DNA of 64,000 bases from Nocardia cyriacigeorgica (GTDB taxonomy: Bacteria; Actinomycetota; Actinomycetes; Mycobacteriales; Mycobacteriaceae). Of this stretch, positions 45,676 to 55,496 are shown piece after piece (within the stretch, counting starts at the first letter, position 1; every line of letters starts with the position of its first letter). Both the position numbers and the translations under genes were made by a program. The notes below the pieces were generated by a model, which made no database searches, was not told where the DNA came from, and saw nothing but the letters and a program-made list of their open reading frames with translations. The stretch spans positions 496,001 to 560,000 of the forward strand of contig NZ_VBUT01000002.1 in NCBI RefSeq assembly GCF_005863245.1, read 5' to 3'.

Positions 45676-46449
45676 ATGACTGTCGCTGTACGCGTGATTC
45701 CCTGCCTGGACGTGGACGCGGGCCGGGTGGTCAAGGGCGTCAAGTTCCAGAACCTGCGTGATGCGGGCGATCCGGTGGAGTTGGCCGCCCTCTACGACGC
45801 CCAGGGCGCCGACGAGCTGACCTTCCTCGACGTCAGCGCGTCCTCCGCGGATCGCGGCACCATGATCGACGTGGTCACCCGCACCGCCGAGCAGATCTTC
45901 ATTCCGCTCACCGTCGGCGGCGGCGTGCGCACCGTCGACGATGTGGACCGGCTGCTGCGCGCGGGCGCGGACAAGGTGTCGGTGAATACCGCGGCCATCG
46001 CCAGGCCGGAGGTGCTGCGGGAGATGTCGCAGCGGTTCGGTTCGCAGTGCATCGTGCTGTCGGTCGATGCCCGCACGGTGCCGGACGGTCAGCCCGATAC
46101 GCCGTCGGGGTGGGAGGTCACCACCCACGGCGGCAAACGCGGCACCGGGATCGACGCGGTCGAGTGGGCGGTGCGCGGCGCCGAACTCGGCGTGGGCGAG
46201 ATCCTGCTCAACTCGATGGACGCCGACGGCACCAAGGCCGGTTTCGACCTGCCGATGATCCGCGCCGTGCGCGCGGCGGTCTCGATCCCCGTGATCGCCA
46301 GCGGCGGCGCGGGCGCGGTCGAGCACTTCGTGCCCGCGGTGGAGGCGGGCGCGGACGCGGTGCTGGCGGCGAGCGTGTTCCACTTCGGCGATCTGAGCAT
46401 TCCGCAGGTCAAGGACGCGATGCGCAAGGCCGATATCGTCGTCCGGTAG
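45676..46449 (+). CDS. hisF: imidazole glycerol phosphate synthase, cyclase subunit
   Basis: TIM-barrel synthase of 257 residues that uses ammonia from HisH to make IGP and AICAR. The opening [31 protein letters not shown] has the catalytic Asp, and the second is in [15 protein letters not shown]. It is four bases after impA. It is the last his gene before the PKS island; hisI lies 6.8 kb downstream. Confidence 0.95.
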   Translation: MTVAVRVIPCLDVDAGRVVKGVKFQNLRDAGDPVELAALYDAQGADELTFLDVSASSADRGTMIDVVTRTAEQIFIPLTVGGGVRTVDDVDRLLRAGADKVSVNTAAIARPEVLREMSQRFGSQCIVLSVDARTVPDGQPDTPSGWEVTTHGGKRGTGIDAVEWAVRGAELGVGEILLNSMDADGTKAGFDLPMIRAVRAAVSIPVIASGGAGAVEHFVPAVEAGADAVLAASVFHFGDLSIPQVKDAMRKADIVVR

Positions 46450-46465
46450 GGCGCGAGCCGCACCA

Positions 46466-46487
46466 AGGGTGGGGTGTCACCCACCCT
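46466..46487 (+). terminator. hairpin after hisF
   Basis: AGGGTGGG-N6-CCCACCCT, an 8-bp perfect stem 17 bases after the hisF stop, without a U run. It probably separates the his genes from the island that follows. Confidence 0.55.
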
Positions 46488-46581
46488 GCGGGTGCGGGGG
46501 CCGATCCCTGAGGGCGCTGTCCGGGCAGCGGTGCGTCGGTGAGAGTGATAACTCCCACCTCCCACCGCGAAGGATCAGCCC

Positions 46582-48237
46582 GTGCACGACAGTTTTGTGC
46601 AGCACGTCAGGCAGCAGGTCGCCGAGTACGGCAATACCAGGACATACACCTACCTTCATGAGGACGGCCGTGCGCTGCGCGAGGAGATCGCCGGGTATCG
46701 CGATCTGGACCGCGACGCCCGGGCGATAGCGGTCTGGCTGGCCGCGCAGCCGGAGTCGGCGCGGCCGGTGGTGTTGCTCCACGTCGACGCGCTGGCGTTC
46801 CTGCGGGCGTTTCTCGGCTGCCTGTACGCCGGTGTGATCGCGGTCCCGGCGCCGGTTCCGCACGATGAACGCAGTGCCCGGCGGGTCGCCGGTGTGATCG
46901 CCGACTGCGGTGCCGGACTGGTGCTCACTACGCCCGACCTCGAGCCGCTGATCGCCGCCGCCGCGCCCGCGGCCCGGGTCGCGGCCGCCGGCGGCACGCT
47001 CGGCGATCCCGACGCATGGCAGCTGCCGGAGATCGACCGGGACACGGTCGCGTTCCTCCAGTACACTTCGGGCTCGACGGGCGACCCGAAGGGCGTCGTG
47101 GTCACCCACGGCAATCTGCTGCACAACGAGGCGGCGATCGCGGCACTGGGCATCGACGACTCGATGACAGCCGTCAGCTGGATCCCGCACTTCCACGATA
47201 TGGGCCTGATCGGCATGCTGCTCGGCGCGATCCACGCCGGGGCGAACCTGGTGTTCATGGCGCCGATGACGTTCCTCAAGCGGCCGGTGCGCTGGCTGCA
47301 CGCCATCGACAAGTATCGGGCAACCGCCACGGCCGCACCGAATTTCGCCTACGAGCTGATCAGCCGCCGGGTGACCGACGAGCAGCTGGCCGAGCTGGAT
47401 CTGTCCAGCCTGGAGATCGCGCTGTGCGGTGCGGAGCCGGTGCGCGCACGCACCATGGCGGCCGTGCGGGAACGGTTCGCGCCCGCGGGCTGGCGGGCGA
47501 CCGCGTTCCGACCCGCCTACGGCTTGGCCGAGGTGACGTTGCTGGCCAGTGCCGCACGCGAGCCGTCCGTACCGGGTTCCTTCCACACCGGCGCCGACGC
47601 GCCCCTGGTCGGCTGCGGACAGCCGGCGCGTGGGCTCGACATCCGCATCGTCGACCCGGACACCCGGCAGCCGTTGCCGGACGGCGTCGTCGGCGAGATC
47701 TGGATCCGCGGCGCCAGTGTCGCCGCGGGGTACTGGAACCGCCCGGCCGAGACCGGCGAAGATTTCGGCGCCTACCTCGGTGCGGAAGGGCCGTTCCTGC
47801 GCACCGGCGATCTCGGTGTCATCGCCGATGGTGAGCTGTTCGTCGCCGGGCGCCGCAAGGATCTGCTGATCGTCAACGGCCGCAATATCTATCCGCAGGA
47901 CATCGAGGAACTGGTGCGCGGCCTGCATCCGGCGCTGGCCGGCACCGGCGTCGCGGTATCGGTCGACGCCGGCGACCGGGAACACCTGGTCGTGCTGCAC
48001 AGCGTGAAAACCGCGCTGCAAGACGGCGCCACCCTCACCGAACTCACCTCGGCGATCAAGACCGCCGTCGCGCGCGAGTTCGCGGTACCGGCACCGAATG
48101 TGGTGCTCGTGGAACCGCGCTCGGTGCATCGCACCACCAGCGGCAAAGTGCAGCGCGGCTCGATGCGCACCGCGCTGCTGCACCGCCGCGTCGACGGCGT
48201 GCTGCACCACGACCTCGAACCGGCGCCGAGCCGGTGA
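46582..48237 (+). CDS. fatty-acyl-AMP ligase (FAAL)
   Basis: Adenylate-forming enzyme of 551 residues that activates a fatty acid as acyl-AMP and hands it to a carrier protein rather than to CoA. The A3 core is LQYTSGSTGDPKGVVVTHGN. FAAL-type signatures are VSWIPHFHDMGLIGMLLG, FMAPMTFLKRPVRWLHAIDKYRATATAAPNFAYELI, and the C-terminal AGRRKDLLIVNGRNIYPQDIE and TTSGKVQRG (catalytic lysine). It starts on a GTG with GAAGGATC upstream. Its stop overlaps the GTG of the ACP gene, so both are made together. First gene of the PKS island. Confidence 0.9.
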   Translation: MHDSFVQHVRQQVAEYGNTRTYTYLHEDGRALREEIAGYRDLDRDARAIAVWLAAQPESARPVVLLHVDALAFLRAFLGCLYAGVIAVPAPVPHDERSARRVAGVIADCGAGLVLTTPDLEPLIAAAAPAARVAAAGGTLGDPDAWQLPEIDRDTVAFLQYTSGSTGDPKGVVVTHGNLLHNEAAIAALGIDDSMTAVSWIPHFHDMGLIGMLLGAIHAGANLVFMAPMTFLKRPVRWLHAIDKYRATATAAPNFAYELISRRVTDEQLAELDLSSLEIALCGAEPVRARTMAAVRERFAPAGWRATAFRPAYGLAEVTLLASAAREPSVPGSFHTGADAPLVGCGQPARGLDIRIVDPDTRQPLPDGVVGEIWIRGASVAAGYWNRPAETGEDFGAYLGAEGPFLRTGDLGVIADGELFVAGRRKDLLIVNGRNIYPQDIEELVRGLHPALAGTGVAVSVDAGDREHLVVLHSVKTALQDGATLTELTSAIKTAVAREFAVPAPNVVLVEPRSVHRTTSGKVQRGSMRTALLHRRVDGVLHHDLEPAPSR

Positions 48238-48536
48238 CCACCCACCCCTATTCCCCCCGGGAGACGACCGTGTTCGCCACCGCCCCCACCCCTCCGACCT
48301 CGATCACCGGCTGGCTCGCCGAGCGCGTCGCCGACTACACCGGACGCGCCGCGCACCAGGTGGATCCGGACGTGCCGCTCGCCGAACTCGGCCTCGACTC
48401 CGTCTCGGCGGTGACGCTGTGCGGGGAGATCGAGGACCGCTGGGCGCTCGAGGTGGACCCGACGCTGGTGTTCGATTACCCGACCATCGCGGATATCGCC
48501 GCCTTCCTCGCCGTCGAATCGAGTTCCGCCGCATGA
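48234..48536 (+). CDS. stand-alone acyl carrier protein
   Basis: One hundred residues with one carrier domain (about 24-95). The phosphopantetheine site is S56 in ELGLDSVSAVTLCGEIEDRW, and VFDYPTIADIAAFL closes the domain. It is placed between the ligase and the PKS and overlaps both genes by four bases (GTGA and ATGA). It should therefore carry the fatty acyl starter from the FAAL to the ketosynthase. Confidence 0.9.
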   Translation: MTTHPYSPRETTVFATAPTPPTSITGWLAERVADYTGRAAHQVDPDVPLAELGLDSVSAVTLCGEIEDRWALEVDPTLVFDYPTIADIAAFLAVESSSAA

Positions 48537-51500
48537 TGGGCGCGGGATCCGAGAGTTCGCGTGACCACACCGATATCGCGATCGTCGGCATCGACTGCCG
48601 GTTCCCGGGGGCCAATGATCCGGCCGCGCTGTGGCGCCTGCTGATCGAAGGCGGCGACGCCATCTCCGAGGTACCGGCCGACCGCTGGGCAGCCGAAGAC
48701 TTCCACGACCCAGCCGGCCGGCCGGGCACCATCAACAACCGCCGCGGCGGATTTCTCACCGACGCCGACGTTTTCGACCACGAATTCTTCGGCATCACAC
48801 CGCGCGAAGCCGCCGCCATGGACCCGCAACAGCGGCTGCTGTTGCACACCGCGTGGCGCGCCCTGGAAGACGCCACCCTCGATCCGCGCGCCCAAGCCGG
48901 GTCCCGCACCGGCGTCTATGTCGGCGTGATGGCCAACGAGTGGGCGAACATCCAGATGGGCGACTACGCCGCGATCACCGCGCAGCACGGCTCCGGCAAC
49001 GGGTACTTCATGACCGCCAACCGGCTGTCCTACCAGCTGGATCTGCGGGGCCCGAGCATGGCCGTCGACACCGCGTGCTCATCGTCGCTGAGCGCCATCC
49101 ACCTCGCGTGGACCGCGTTGGCGGCGGGGGAGTGCGACCAGGCGCTGGCCGGCGGAGTGAACCTCGTGCTGACACCCGCGGTGGGCATCTTCTACACCCA
49201 GGCCGGACTCTCGGCCCCCGACGCGCGATGCAAACCGTTCAGCGGCACGGCCGACGGCATCGTGCGCGGCGAAGGCACGGCGGTGCTGGTGCTGCGGCGA
49301 CTGGCCGACGCACAAGCCGCCGGGCTGCCGATCTACGCGGTGATCAAGGGCAGCGCCGTCAACTCCGACGGGCGCAGCAACGGCATCACCGCGCCGAACC
49401 GGTGGGCGCAGCAGCAGGTGGTGGAGCAGGCCTACGAGCGCGCCGGGGTGCGGCCGCAGGAAGTGGACTTCATCGAGGCGCACGGCACCGGCACCGTGCT
49501 CGGCGACATGATCGAAGTCAAGGCGCTCGGCGCACTGCACGGCGGACGGACGCTGCTCTGCGGAATCGGTTCCGTCAAAGGCAATCTCGGGCACACCGAG
49601 GGCACGGCCGGCATCGCCGGCGTGATCAAGGCCGCGCTCGGCCTGCACCATCGCCTCGTACCGCCGACTCGGTTCGCCGATAGTGAGAACCCGAAACTGC
49701 GGCTGGCGCAGCAGGGTTTGCGGCTGCTGGGTGAGGCGATGCCGCTCGGTGAGCAGGCCGTGGGCGGGGTGAGCAGCTTCGGGGTCGGGGGGACGAACGC
49801 GCATATCGTGCTGGCGAGTGCGCCGGGAAGCGGTGCGGCCGAAGACTCCGCGGACCCAGCCGACGGGCCGGACCGTCCAGACGGACGAGGACTGATGTCA
49901 TCGGCGGATGGCGCGCGTCGACACGATCCACTACACGGCCAACCGTGTGACGGCGGTGGCGGTGTGCTGACGCTGTCGTCGGACAGCGCCGAGGGGCTGC
50001 GGCGGAACGCGCTGCGCATGGCTCAGGCGCTTGAAGCGTTGCCGGGCGGCCGGTTCGCGCAGCTGTGCTGGACGAGTAATCAGGTCAAGGCGTCGGGTCG
50101 GCAGCGGCTCGCGGTGGTCGCGTCCGATCGGGACGAGGCGGTGAAGCAGCTGCGCAGCGGCCCGGAAACCGCTGTCACTCAACCTGTTTCCGTGGGGTGG
50201 ATGTTCAGCGGGCAGGGCACGCAGTTCGCCGGCATGGCGCGGGCGCTCGAGGCCGCGAGCCCGGGATTCCGGCAGGCGCTCGTGCTCGTGGACGAGGCCA
50301 TGAGCATCCACCTCGGACAGTCCGTGCGGGAGCTGCTGCTCGATGACACGGCCGACGTCGACAGCACCGAACTGGCGCAGCCGGCGATCTTCGCGATGGA
50401 GTACGCCATCGCGAGCGCTCTCGCCGAGACGGGACTACGGCCGGCCTGGGTGCTCGGGCACAGCATCGGTGAATACGCGGCCGCGGTCGTCGCCGGGGTG
50501 CTCGACCTCGAGCAGGCCTGCCGGTTGGTGGTGTTGCGCGGTGCGCTGATGCGGCGGCTACCCGCCGGTGGCGCGATGCTCGCCGTGCGCGCGGGCGAAG
50601 CAGCGGTGGCCGATCTGCTCGCCGAGGAGCCGGAGGTCGCCGTCGCCGCCGTCAACGGGCCATCCGATCTGGTGCTGTCCGGCGACGCCGCCGCGATCGC
50701 ACGCATCGAGAAGGTCTTGGCCGAGCGAGCGGTGATCACCAAGGCGCTCACCGTTTCCCACGCCTTCCACAGCCCGCGCATGGATCCCATACTGGCCGAA
50801 TTCGAGGCTGCTGCCCGCGCCTGCACCTACCGGCCGGCGAACCTGCCGATCTACTCGACCGTGCGCGGGCGGTTGCTCGAGCCCGGCGAGACGATGGACG
50901 CGGCGTACTGGACCGAACACATCCGCACCACTGTCCGCTTCGGCGAGGCCGCCGACGCCGCACTCGCTACCGAGCCGACCCACCTGATCGAGGTCGGACC
51001 CCGGCGTGTGCTGACACCGCTGATCGGCCGGATCCGGCCGGAATACCGCGGCCGCTCCCTGGCCCCGAGCCCCGGGCCCGGCGCCACCGGCCGCGAATTC
51101 GCCGGCACCATCGCCGCGCTGTACCGCGACGGCTTCGACCCCGACTGGGACCGGCTCTACGAACCCGAGCAGCGGGTGCGCCGCCGGCTTCCGGTGTACG
51201 AGTTCTCGACCGAACACCGGTTCTGGTTCGAGCAGCAGGCTCCGGCGACGAGGGAACAAGCCATCCCCGGCCAGGGCGCGGCCACTCCAGAACAAGAACA
51301 GCCGGTCGGCACGACTCCGGCACAACCCGATGTACGAACCAGAACGACTTCCCCCGAACCCGAGGACACCACCACCATGGACCAGATGATCGCGCTCTTC
51401 CGCGAACAGAACGCGCTGCTGGCGAAGCTCGCGCACGGGGCTGCTGGTTCGCAGACGCCGAACGCTGCCGGTAGCGGCGCCGCGGCCGTCGGCTCCGCGC

Positions 51501-53290
51501 CCGCCCCTGCGGAGGTCATCGGCACCCGTCCCGTCGACCCCGCGCCTGCCGCTTCCGCTGCTGCCGGCGCCGGCAAGGTGTGCGTCGACGCTGCGTCCAC
51601 CGCAACCCCATCTGCCGGTGGTCGCGAGGCCGCCGCCATCGTCTACGCCGAGGCAGCCAGGGTGAGCGGCTATCCCGCCGACCGCCTCACCGCCGCCCAA
51701 ACCCTCACCGGCGACCTCGGATTCGACTCGATCATGACCGCCGATCTGTTCACCGGAATCGTCCGCCGGATGCCCGGGCTGGTCATCGATCCGGCGCGGT
51801 TCGAGGAGCAGGCGACACTCGGCGACGTCGTCGGCTACGTCGCGGCGGGCGGCGCAGCGCCAGCATCCAGCGGTCGGGCCGGCCGCGCGGACGCCCGCGA
51901 GTGCGTGGGCGCGGGGGCCGCAGCGCCGGCATCGGACGCCGCGCCCGAGGCGTTCACGGTGACTCCGAATGCCGAGCCCACTGCTCGGAGTCTCGATCCC
52001 CGCGCTGGCGTATCGCCTTCCCACAGAGACCAATTCGGCGGGCAGACCGCCGAGCGCGGCAATCCCGCCCCCGAACCAGCGCACGTCGCCCCCGAATTCC
52101 GCATCAGCGACTTCGCCGAGGTGAAGGCGATCGAGGGCAGGCTCGCGGGCGCGCAAGCGCTCGGCCTGGCCAATCCGTACTTCCTGGTCAACGACGGCGT
52201 CACCCGCGACACCTCGGTGATCGACGGTGTGCCGGTGCTGAATTTTTCCAGCTACAACTATCTCGGCCTGTCGGGGCATCCGGCCGTGGTCGAGGCGGTA
52301 CAGGACGCGGTCGCCCGGTACGGCAGTTCGTGCTCGGCCAGCCGGGTGCTCTCCGGGGAGAAACCGGTGCATCGTGAGCTGGAAGCCGAACTCGCCGCGC
52401 TGCTCGGCACCGAGGACGCGATGGCGCTGGTGGGCGGGCATTCCACGAACGTCACCATCATCGGGCATATCGTCGGGCCGCAGGATCTGGTGATCCACGA
52501 CAGCCTGGCCCACGACAGCATCCTGCAGGGCTGCAAGCTGTCCGGCGCCACCCGCAGGCCGTTCCCGCACAACGACCACGCCGCGCTCGACCGGATGCTC
52601 GGCGAGCTGCGGCACCGGTACCGCCGGGTGCTGATCCTCATCGAAGGCGTGTACAGCCAGGACGGCGACATCCCCGACCTGCCCGCCATCATCGCGATCA
52701 AGAAGCGGCACAAGGCGATGCTGATGATCGACGAGGCGCACAGCGTCGGTGTGCTCGGCGCGGGCGGCGGCGGCATCGGCGAGTACTTCGGTGTGGACCG
52801 CGGCGAGGTCGAGCTGTGGTCGGGCACCATGTCGAAGGCGCTGGCCGGGTGCGGCGGGTACGTCGCTGGCAGCGCGGAGCTGATCCGCTTCCTGAAATAC
52901 ACCACGCCCGGCTTCGTCTACAGCGTCGGCATGACACCGATGAACGCGGCAGCCTCGGCGGCGGCGATCCGGCTGCTGCGCACCGATCCGGAACCGCTGA
53001 CGCGGCTGCGGCGCAATGCGGAACTGTTCCTGAGCCTGGCCAAGGATGCCGGGATCGACACCGGCGACAGTCACGACACCCCGATCATTCCGTGCATCGT
53101 CGGCGATTCGCTGAAGACGCTGACGCTGTCGGGCGCGCTGCTGCGGCGCGGGATCAATGTCAACCCGATCCTGTATCCGGCTGTCCCAGAAGATCTGGCG
53201 CGACTGCGGTTCTTCGTCACCGCCTGCCACAGCGAGCAGCAGATCCGCGAGGCCGTCGCGATCCTCGCCGAAGAACTGGCACTGCTATAA
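48533..53290 (+). CDS. KS-AT-ACP-alpha-oxoamine synthase fusion (modular PKS with PLP release domain)
   Basis: One protein of 1585 residues. KS (about 14-430): C182 in DTACSSSL, H317 in EAHGTGT, H354 in KGNLGHTEG, all intact. AT (about 555-850): GQGTQF, S644 in GHSIGEY and HAFH at 743-746, the malonyl-CoA pattern. A linker with a short helix ([18 protein letters not shown]) leads to an ACP (about 1030-1105, S1066 in LGFDSIM). The last 400 residues (from about 1189) form an alpha-oxoamine synthase: [10 protein letters not shown]1400EAH1403SVGVLG and the PLP lysine K1435 in [14 protein letters not shown]. There is no KR, DH, ER or thioesterase. The released product should be an amino ketone. 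The ATG overlaps the ACP stop. Confidence 0.93.
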   Translation: MMGAGSESSRDHTDIAIVGIDCRFPGANDPAALWRLLIEGGDAISEVPADRWAAEDFHDPAGRPGTINNRRGGFLTDADVFDHEFFGITPREAAAMDPQQRLLLHTAWRALEDATLDPRAQAGSRTGVYVGVMANEWANIQMGDYAAITAQHGSGNGYFMTANRLSYQLDLRGPSMAVDTACSSSLSAIHLAWTALAAGECDQALAGGVNLVLTPAVGIFYTQAGLSAPDARCKPFSGTADGIVRGEGTAVLVLRRLADAQAAGLPIYAVIKGSAVNSDGRSNGITAPNRWAQQQVVEQAYERAGVRPQEVDFIEAHGTGTVLGDMIEVKALGALHGGRTLLCGIGSVKGNLGHTEGTAGIAGVIKAALGLHHRLVPPTRFADSENPKLRLAQQGLRLLGEAMPLGEQAVGGVSSFGVGGTNAHIVLASAPGSGAAEDSADPADGPDRPDGRGLMSSADGARRHDPLHGQPCDGGGGVLTLSSDSAEGLRRNALRMAQALEALPGGRFAQLCWTSNQVKASGRQRLAVVASDRDEAVKQLRSGPETAVTQPVSVGWMFSGQGTQFAGMARALEAASPGFRQALVLVDEAMSIHLGQSVRELLLDDTADVDSTELAQPAIFAMEYAIASALAETGLRPAWVLGHSIGEYAAAVVAGVLDLEQACRLVVLRGALMRRLPAGGAMLAVRAGEAAVADLLAEEPEVAVAAVNGPSDLVLSGDAAAIARIEKVLAERAVITKALTVSHAFHSPRMDPILAEFEAAARACTYRPANLPIYSTVRGRLLEPGETMDAAYWTEHIRTTVRFGEAADAALATEPTHLIEVGPRRVLTPLIGRIRPEYRGRSLAPSPGPGATGREFAGTIAALYRDGFDPDWDRLYEPEQRVRRRLPVYEFSTEHRFWFEQQAPATREQAIPGQGAATPEQEQPVGTTPAQPDVRTRTTSPEPEDTTTMDQMIALFREQNALLAKLAHGAAGSQTPNAAGSGAAAVGSAPAPAEVIGTRPVDPAPAASAAAGAGKVCVDAASTATPSAGGREAAAIVYAEAARVSGYPADRLTAAQTLTGDLGFDSIMTADLFTGIVRRMPGLVIDPARFEEQATLGDVVGYVAAGGAAPASSGRAGRADARECVGAGAAAPASDAAPEAFTVTPNAEPTARSLDPRAGVSPSHRDQFGGQTAERGNPAPEPAHVAPEFRISDFAEVKAIEGRLAGAQALGLANPYFLVNDGVTRDTSVIDGVPVLNFSSYNYLGLSGHPAVVEAVQDAVARYGSSCSASRVLSGEKPVHRELEAELAALLGTEDAMALVGGHSTNVTIIGHIVGPQDLVIHDSLAHDSILQGCKLSGATRRPFPHNDHAALDRMLGELRHRYRRVLILIEGVYSQDGDIPDLPAIIAIKKRHKAMLMIDEAHSVGVLGAGGGGIGEYFGVDRGEVELWSGTMSKALAGCGGYVAGSAELIRFLKYTTPGFVYSVGMTPMNAAASAAAIRLLRTDPEPLTRLRRNAELFLSLAKDAGIDTGDSHDTPIIPCIVGDSLKTLTLSGALLRRGINVNPILYPAVPEDLARLRFFVTACHSEQQIREAVAILAEELALL

Positions 53291-53298
53291 ACGGTGAC

Positions 53299-53652
53299 AT
53301 GACATTGGACCCAGCCATCGCCGCCCGCCTCAAGCGCAACGAGGCCGGCCTGTTCTCCGCCGTCGCGCAGGAACGCGGCACCGGCGATGTGCTGATGGTC
53401 GCGTGGATGGACGACGAGGCGCTGGCCCGCACCCTCGCCACCCGCAAGGCCACCTATTACTCGCGTTCGCGCGGCCAGTACTGGGTGAAGGGCGAGACCT
53501 CTGGCCACACCCAGTACGTGCACGAGGTGCGCCTGGATTGCGACGGCGACACCGTGCTGCTCACCGTCGATCAGGAGGGCGCGGCCTGCCACACCGGCAC
53601 CCACACCTGCTTCGATGCCGATGTGCTGCTGGCCCCGGCCGCCGAGGGCTGA
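53299..53652 (+). CDS. hisI: phosphoribosyl-AMP cyclohydrolase
   Basis: Zn/Mg enzyme opening the purine ring in the third step of histidine synthesis, 117 residues, monofunctional. Motifs are [34 protein letters not shown] ([12 protein letters not shown]) and [26 protein letters not shown] with the metal-binding D and C residues. It starts at the ATG at 53299, only 8 bp after the PKS stop, so it now depends on island transcription or on a promoter inside it. The stop abuts the convergent MarR gene. Confidence 0.93.
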   Translation: MTLDPAIAARLKRNEAGLFSAVAQERGTGDVLMVAWMDDEALARTLATRKATYYSRSRGQYWVKGETSGHTQYVHEVRLDCDGDTVLLTVDQEGAACHTGTHTCFDADVLLAPAAEG

Positions 53653-54141
53653 TCAGAACCCGGAGGATTCGCCCTTGGTGCGGGGGACACCGAGCCGGTC
53701 GGCCAGCTGGGTGGCCATCGCCTCGCCGAGATCGGCGAGGGTGGAGATCTGGCCGGCGTCGAGGCCGTCGAAGACCAGTGCGCGGATCGCGTCGAGGTAT
53801 CCGGGCGCGGCCTCGACCACCTTCTTGTATCCGTCGTCGGTGAGGACGGCCTGCACACCGCGGCGTCCGGCGGTGACGGTGCGTTCGGCCCAGCCCATCC
53901 GCTCCAGCTTGGACACCACATGAGACAGTCGCGATAGCGATGCGTTTGCCCTGTGGGCAAGCTCACTCATCTGGAGCCGGTGTCCCGGCTCCTCCGACAG
54001 CAGCGACAGCACCCAGAATTCGAAGTGCGTGAGACCGGCCTCGCGTTGCAGCTGGGTGTCCAAAGTGCCCGGCAGGCGTGTCATCAACGCGACAATCGCC
54101 CGCCAAGCTCGCTGTTCTACTGGGTTTAGCCACTTCGTCAC
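53653..54141 (-). CDS. MarR-family transcriptional regulator
   Basis: A 162-residue winged-HTH repressor. The DNA-binding core is at about residues 37-100: LTHFEFWVLSLLSEEPGHRLQMSELAHRANASLSRLSHVVSKLERMGWAERTVTAGRRGVQAVLTDDG. The segment has the usual wing (RR-G). It is immediately convergent with hisI and downstream of nothing obvious; the target and ligand are unknown. Proximity makes the PKS island one candidate target. Confidence 0.88.
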   Translation of the reverse strand: MTKWLNPVEQRAWRAIVALMTRLPGTLDTQLQREAGLTHFEFWVLSLLSEEPGHRLQMSELAHRANASLSRLSHVVSKLERMGWAERTVTAGRRGVQAVLTDDGYKKVVEAAPGYLDAIRALVFDGLDAGQISTLADLGEAMATQLADRLGVPRTKGESSGF

Positions 54142-54256
54142 TGTGCGCCTTCTCTCGAGCCAAGTGACGTGGTCGTGCCCTGACAGTCACCCGCGCCCAT
54201 GAGTTTGCCACGACTTCGCTCGGCCGTCTGCGAGACACGAAATGACGTGAGGTCAC

Positions 54257-54871
54257 TCACAGGGTGCCGGGGCGGCGTCCCTCGGTTCCGGGTGCGGTGC
54301 CGGGCTCACGGACCGTCTCGGAGGACCCGGCGGGCGAGCCGCCGCCCACGATCGCCTTGGCTTCCGCGCGCCGCCGCCACCCGCGCCGCGCCACCAGGTA
54401 CACCACGGGCACGAAGATCAGCACGGCGATGATCGCGCCGGCCACCGAGGCGCCACGGAAGGCGGGCGCGTCGACGTCCATGATGCGTTCGCCCGCGTGG
54501 GCGGCGTTGTTGCCGCCGAGCACCACCGTCAGGGTCATCAGGTTCGGGATCGCGAAGATCAGGGCCAGGACAACGGCCCCGCCCGCGATGACCTTGCCGC
54601 CGCGGCGTCGCCACACCAGCACCGCGACCAGCAACAGCAGCAACGGGATGGCGGTACACAGCCCGCCGTAGACCAGGCCCCAGCCGATGCCCTTGGAGAA
54701 GCTGCCGTTGACCATCTCGCCCACCCGCTGGGCCCACCAGCGGGGAATGAACGCGGCGAGGATCAGATAGGCGACGATCAGCACGACGACCAGGACCGCA
54801 CCCGCGATGATCCGGGTGCGCCAGGAGATCGTGGAGGTCCGCGTGTCCGGCGTGCGCTCGGGCGTGGTCAT
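54257..54871 (-). CDS. membrane protein of unknown function
   Basis: A 204-residue permease-like protein with four hydrophobic segments (about 20-42, 60-83, 90-115 and 135-160) and a charged, disordered-looking C-terminal tail (KAIVGGGSPAGSSETVREPG). The start ATG at 54871 is preferred over an upstream frame. I do not recognise a family motif. It lies between the MarR and peroxiredoxin genes on the same strand. Confidence 0.65.
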   Translation of the reverse strand: MTTPERTPDTRTSTISWRTRIIAGAVLVVVLIVAYLILAAFIPRWWAQRVGEMVNGSFSKGIGWGLVYGGLCTAIPLLLLLVAVLVWRRRGGKVIAGGAVVLALIFAIPNLMTLTVVLGGNNAAHAGERIMDVDAPAFRGASVAGAIIAVLIFVPVVYLVARRGWRRRAEAKAIVGGGSPAGSSETVREPGTAPGTEGRRPGTL

Positions 54872-54972
54872 GTTTCCAGCGTAGGTCGCGCGGCTACCTC
54901 GGCGCGGGTGCTCGGACGGTGTTTCGGCAGGAAAAGTGCCGGTCCGGGGCGTGCGCCCGGACCGGCGAGGGA

Positions 54973-55434
54973 TCACTTGCCGCGTTCGCGCAGGAACTTC
55001 AGCGCTTCGTCGGCGTGCACGTTGGCGCGCAGTTCACCGGTGATGACGGTGAGCACGGTGCGGTCGGTGTCGATGACGAAGGTCTGGCGCTTGACCGGAG
55101 CCAGCTTGCCGAGCAGCCCACGCTTGACGCCGAACTGCTGGGCCACCACGCCGTCGGAATCCGACAGCAGGGGATATCCCAGGCGCTGCTTGTCGGCGAA
55201 CCCGGCCTGGGTGTCGACCGCGTCGGCGCTGATACCGGCGCAGCTCGCGCCGACCGCTGCGAATTCCTCGGCCAGATCACGGAAATGGCAGGCCTCGGCC
55301 GTGCACACCGGGGTATTGGCGGCGGGGTAGAAGAAGAGCACGAGCGGTCCGTCTGCGAGCAACTCGTCGAGGGAACGCTTGGTGCCGGATTGATCGGGGA
55401 GCTCGAACTGCGGAGCGAGCTGGCCAGTCTTCAT
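54973..55434 (-). CDS. bcp: peroxiredoxin, BCP/PrxQ type
   Basis: Thiol peroxidase of 153 residues. The peroxidatic cysteine is in [16 protein letters not shown], with a second cysteine five residues later (VCTAEAC), the PrxQ arrangement. [13 protein letters not shown] replaces the usual FYPKDxTPGC. It reduces hydrogen peroxide and organic hydroperoxides with thioredoxin. It stands before trpE in the position of bcpB in M. tuberculosis and is divergent from trpE. Confidence 0.92.
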   Translation of the reverse strand: MKTGQLAPQFELPDQSGTKRSLDELLADGPLVLFFYPAANTPVCTAEACHFRDLAEEFAAVGASCAGISADAVDTQAGFADKQRLGYPLLSDSDGVVAQQFGVKRGLLGKLAPVKRQTFVIDTDRTVLTVITGELRANVHADEALKFLRERGK

Positions 55435-55484
55435 GGATCGACCCTACCGGCGGGTGCGCCCATCGGCCTGTCGTAGCCGCCTGG

Positions 55485-55490
55485 GATGAT
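55485..55490 (+). promoter_or_regulatory. possible -10 box of leaderless trpE promoter
   Basis: GATGAT followed by six bases and the ATG at 55497. The second and last positions fit the ANNNT rule, but the first base is not T, so it is weaker than the others. Confidence 0.35.
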
Positions 55491-55496
55491 GGACCG

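Noticed and set aside
48098..48532. Upstream extension of the PKS open frame
   Set aside because: It overlaps the end of the FAAL gene and all of the ACP gene in another frame and is Arg/Pro-rich; the real start is the ATG at 48533.
52097..53290. C-terminal PKS region as a BioF (8-amino-7-oxononanoate synthase) for biotin
   Set aside because: It is fused behind KS-AT-ACP and carrier-linked, far from bioB; a release-type alpha-oxoamine synthase fits better.
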